Below, piece after piece: positions 62,690 through 64,000 of a stretch of DNA of 64,000 nucleotides. The DNA comes from Novosphingobium sp. MD-1 (GTDB taxonomy: Bacteria; Pseudomonadota; Alphaproteobacteria; Sphingomonadales; Sphingomonadaceae), in contig NZ_BBXA01000034.1 in the NCBI RefSeq assembly GCF_001014975.1, positions 62,001-126,000 on the forward strand. Reading direction: 5' to 3'. Position numbers and translations under genes: made by a program. Below the pieces are notes generated by a model. That model was not told the DNA's origin and searched no databases. It saw nothing but the letters and a program-made list of their open reading frames with translations. Position 1 is the stretch's first letter. Each line of letters begins with the position of its first letter.

Positions 62690-63973
62690 TCAGAAGTATT
62701 CCCGCAACGCCCGATAGACCCGCGTGACGAGTCCCAGGCCGGAATAGCGCGCGCTGGGCTGGTAGGCTGGGCCAACCGCGCGGATGTCCACCGGATCGGC
62801 GGCGGCATAGAGCACCAGCCCGACGAGCGTGGAGGAACTGGGCGTGGCAAGGCCGGGCGGCAGGCCGATCATCGTCGGCGGCGCGCCGATCCGCACCGGC
62901 CGGCCGAGCGCGGACTGCGCGTAATCGGCCAGCCCCGGCAGTTGCGCGCCCCCGCCCGTGAGCACGACCTGCTGGCCGCGCTGCCCTGAGAAACCCATGC
63001 CTTTCAGCGCCTTGCCCACTTCTTCTGTGAAGTGTCCGAGCTGCTGGGTGATGACCGAGATCAGTTCGGCACGGGGAATGCGGTTCTTGTCGTCCGCGTG
63101 GCGCGCCAGCGGCCCCGCGCCTTCGGGATCGCCCGGCGCGTTGACCGGGATCATCTCGCGGTGATCGGCCGGGCTGGCGATGGCCGAGCCGGACATGCAC
63201 TTGAGCCGCTCGGCCTGGTAGCGGCGGATACCGAAGGCCGAGGCAACGGCGTCCGTGATGTCGCCCGAACCGAACGGAATGACCTGCATGCCCAGCAACA
63301 TGCCGGCGGCATAGACCGAAACGGTCGTCACTTCCGCGCCGAATTCCACCAGCGCGACGCCGAGTTCGCGCTCTTCCGGCGTCAGGCAGGCATGACCCGC
63401 TGCAACCGGCGAACCGACCACGGCCTCGACCTCCAGATGCGCGTTCTGCACGGTCTCGGTCAGGTTCCGGATGGGCGCGCCATCGGCCAGCATGACGTGG
63501 ATGTCCACCGCCAGCCGTTCGGCATGGAGCCCCTTGGGGTTGGGCACGCCATGCGCGCCATCGAGCGTGTAGTGCGCGGGCTGCGCGTGCAGCACCATGC
63601 GGCCATCGGGCTGGATCACCTCGCGCCCGGCAACGAGCAGATGCTCGATATCGTCCTGCTCGATGCGGCGGCCGCCGATGTCCACCTCGACCCGGGCGGT
63701 AGTGCTCACCAGCCCCGCGCCGGAGCAGCCGATCCACACCTTCTGCACGCCGGTGTTGGCCATCTTCTCGGCCCGTTCGATCGCGTCGCGCACCGAATGA
63801 GTGGCGGCCTGCATGTCGGTCACATAGCCGCGCTTGATCCCCTGCGCGGCGCGGTGGCCCGATCCGAGCACGATCATCTCGCCCGTTTCCGAAAGCCCGG
63901 CGATCATCGCCGAAACGCGGAACGAGCCGATGTTGACCGCAGCGAAAAGCCTGGTGATGCGCGGAGCCGCCAC
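62690..63973 (-). CDS. ftsA: Cell division protein FtsA
   Basis: A 427-residue actin-like protein. Segments include AAVNIGSFRVSAMIAG, the SHS2 insert, DFGA-like VEFGAEVTTVSVYAAG, VIPFGSGDITDAVA, and VVLTGGGAQLPGLADYA. A C-terminal amphipathic helix (LVTRVYRALREYF) would anchor it to the membrane. It tethers FtsZ. The start is GTG at 63973, three bases after the ftsQ stop. Confidence 0.95.
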   Translation of the reverse strand: MAAPRITRLFAAVNIGSFRVSAMIAGLSETGEMIVLGSGHRAAQGIKRGYVTDMQAATHSVRDAIERAEKMANTGVQKVWIGCSGAGLVSTTARVEVDIGGRRIEQDDIEHLLVAGREVIQPDGRMVLHAQPAHYTLDGAHGVPNPKGLHAERLAVDIHVMLADGAPIRNLTETVQNAHLEVEAVVGSPVAAGHACLTPEERELGVALVEFGAEVTTVSVYAAGMLLGMQVIPFGSGDITDAVASAFGIRRYQAERLKCMSGSAIASPADHREMIPVNAPGDPEGAGPLARHADDKNRIPRAELISVITQQLGHFTEEVGKALKGMGFSGQRGQQVVLTGGGAQLPGLADYAQSALGRPVRIGAPPTMIGLPPGLATPSSSTLVGLVLYAAADPVDIRAVGPAYQPSARYSGLGLVTRVYRALREYF

Positions 63974-63976
63974 GGC

Positions 63977-64000
63977 CTACTGATCCTTCTCCGCCGCCTT
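63977..64000 (-). CDS. ftsQ: End of the upstream gene, probably ftsQ (partial)
   Basis: Only KAAEKDQ and a TAG stop are inside the window. The gene identity is inferred from the usual ftsQ-ftsA-ftsZ order and the three-base spacing to ftsA. Confidence 0.6.
   Translation of the reverse strand, partial: KAAEKDQ

Overview
The window comes from a GC-rich alphaproteobacterium of the Sphingomonadaceae, most likely Novosphingobium or a close relative. This rests on the protein types seen (LigM-type O-demethylase, class II EPSP synthase, TIGR02300 acidic zinc-ribbon protein, FtsA/FtsZ of alphaproteobacterial type), on the gene neighbourhoods, and on dispersed sphingomonad-style palindromic repeats. 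No species assignment is attempted.

The window has two parts that meet at a tRNA-Met gene near 26.7 kb. Bases 1-26.6 kb are accessory and catabolic. First come the end of an Old Yellow Enzyme gene, a peroxiredoxin-like gene, an SDR gene and the frameshifted stump of a second SDR gene (1-1.9 kb). Next are a MarR regulator and a divergent, overlapping pair made of a Rieske oxygenase (VanA type) and a LigM-type tetrahydrofolate-dependent O-demethylase, with a perfect 9+9 bp inverted repeat between them (1.9-5.0 kb). An AraC regulator follows. Then comes a minus-strand run from 14.06 down to 6.2 kb: E1 alpha, E1 beta, a free-standing lipoyl domain, a UMF1-type MFS carrier, a TonB-dependent receptor, a TIM-barrel isomerase and an SDR. 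A zinc alcohol dehydrogenase diverges from E1 alpha. This looks like a complete uptake-and-oxidation cluster whose substrate, possibly a lignin-derived methoxyaromatic or its side chain, cannot be read from sequence alone.

From 15.8 to 26.2 kb there are several small regulator-plus-enzyme modules: thiol-dioxygenase-like cupin/DHA2 MFS/LysR; DUF2306 membrane protein/membrane AraC; SDR plus quinone oxidoreductase/LysR; TetR/O-methyltransferase; and a YjaB-like acetyltransferase. A remnant of a tyrosine integrase lies immediately 3' of tRNA-Met, which suggests an old island integration at that tRNA.

Bases 26.7-64 kb are core genome: a 2'-5' RNA ligase-like gene, mltG, fabF, acpP, aspS, rnd, oxyR, pgsA, an LplT-like carrier, an EVE-domain gene, a 2OG oxygenase, tRNA-Lys, tRNA-Ala(GGC), aroA-cmk, PilZ and DUF808 genes, mdh-sucA-sucB-lpd (TCA cycle), proB, obgE, tRNA-Ala(CGC), a Bax-inhibitor-1 homologue, proC, a YbjN gene, a TPR/SPOR envelope protein, ftsZ, ftsA and the last codons of ftsQ. 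Core lpd may supply E3 for both the 2-oxoglutarate dehydrogenase and the accessory E1/lipoyl system, since no second E3 is present here.
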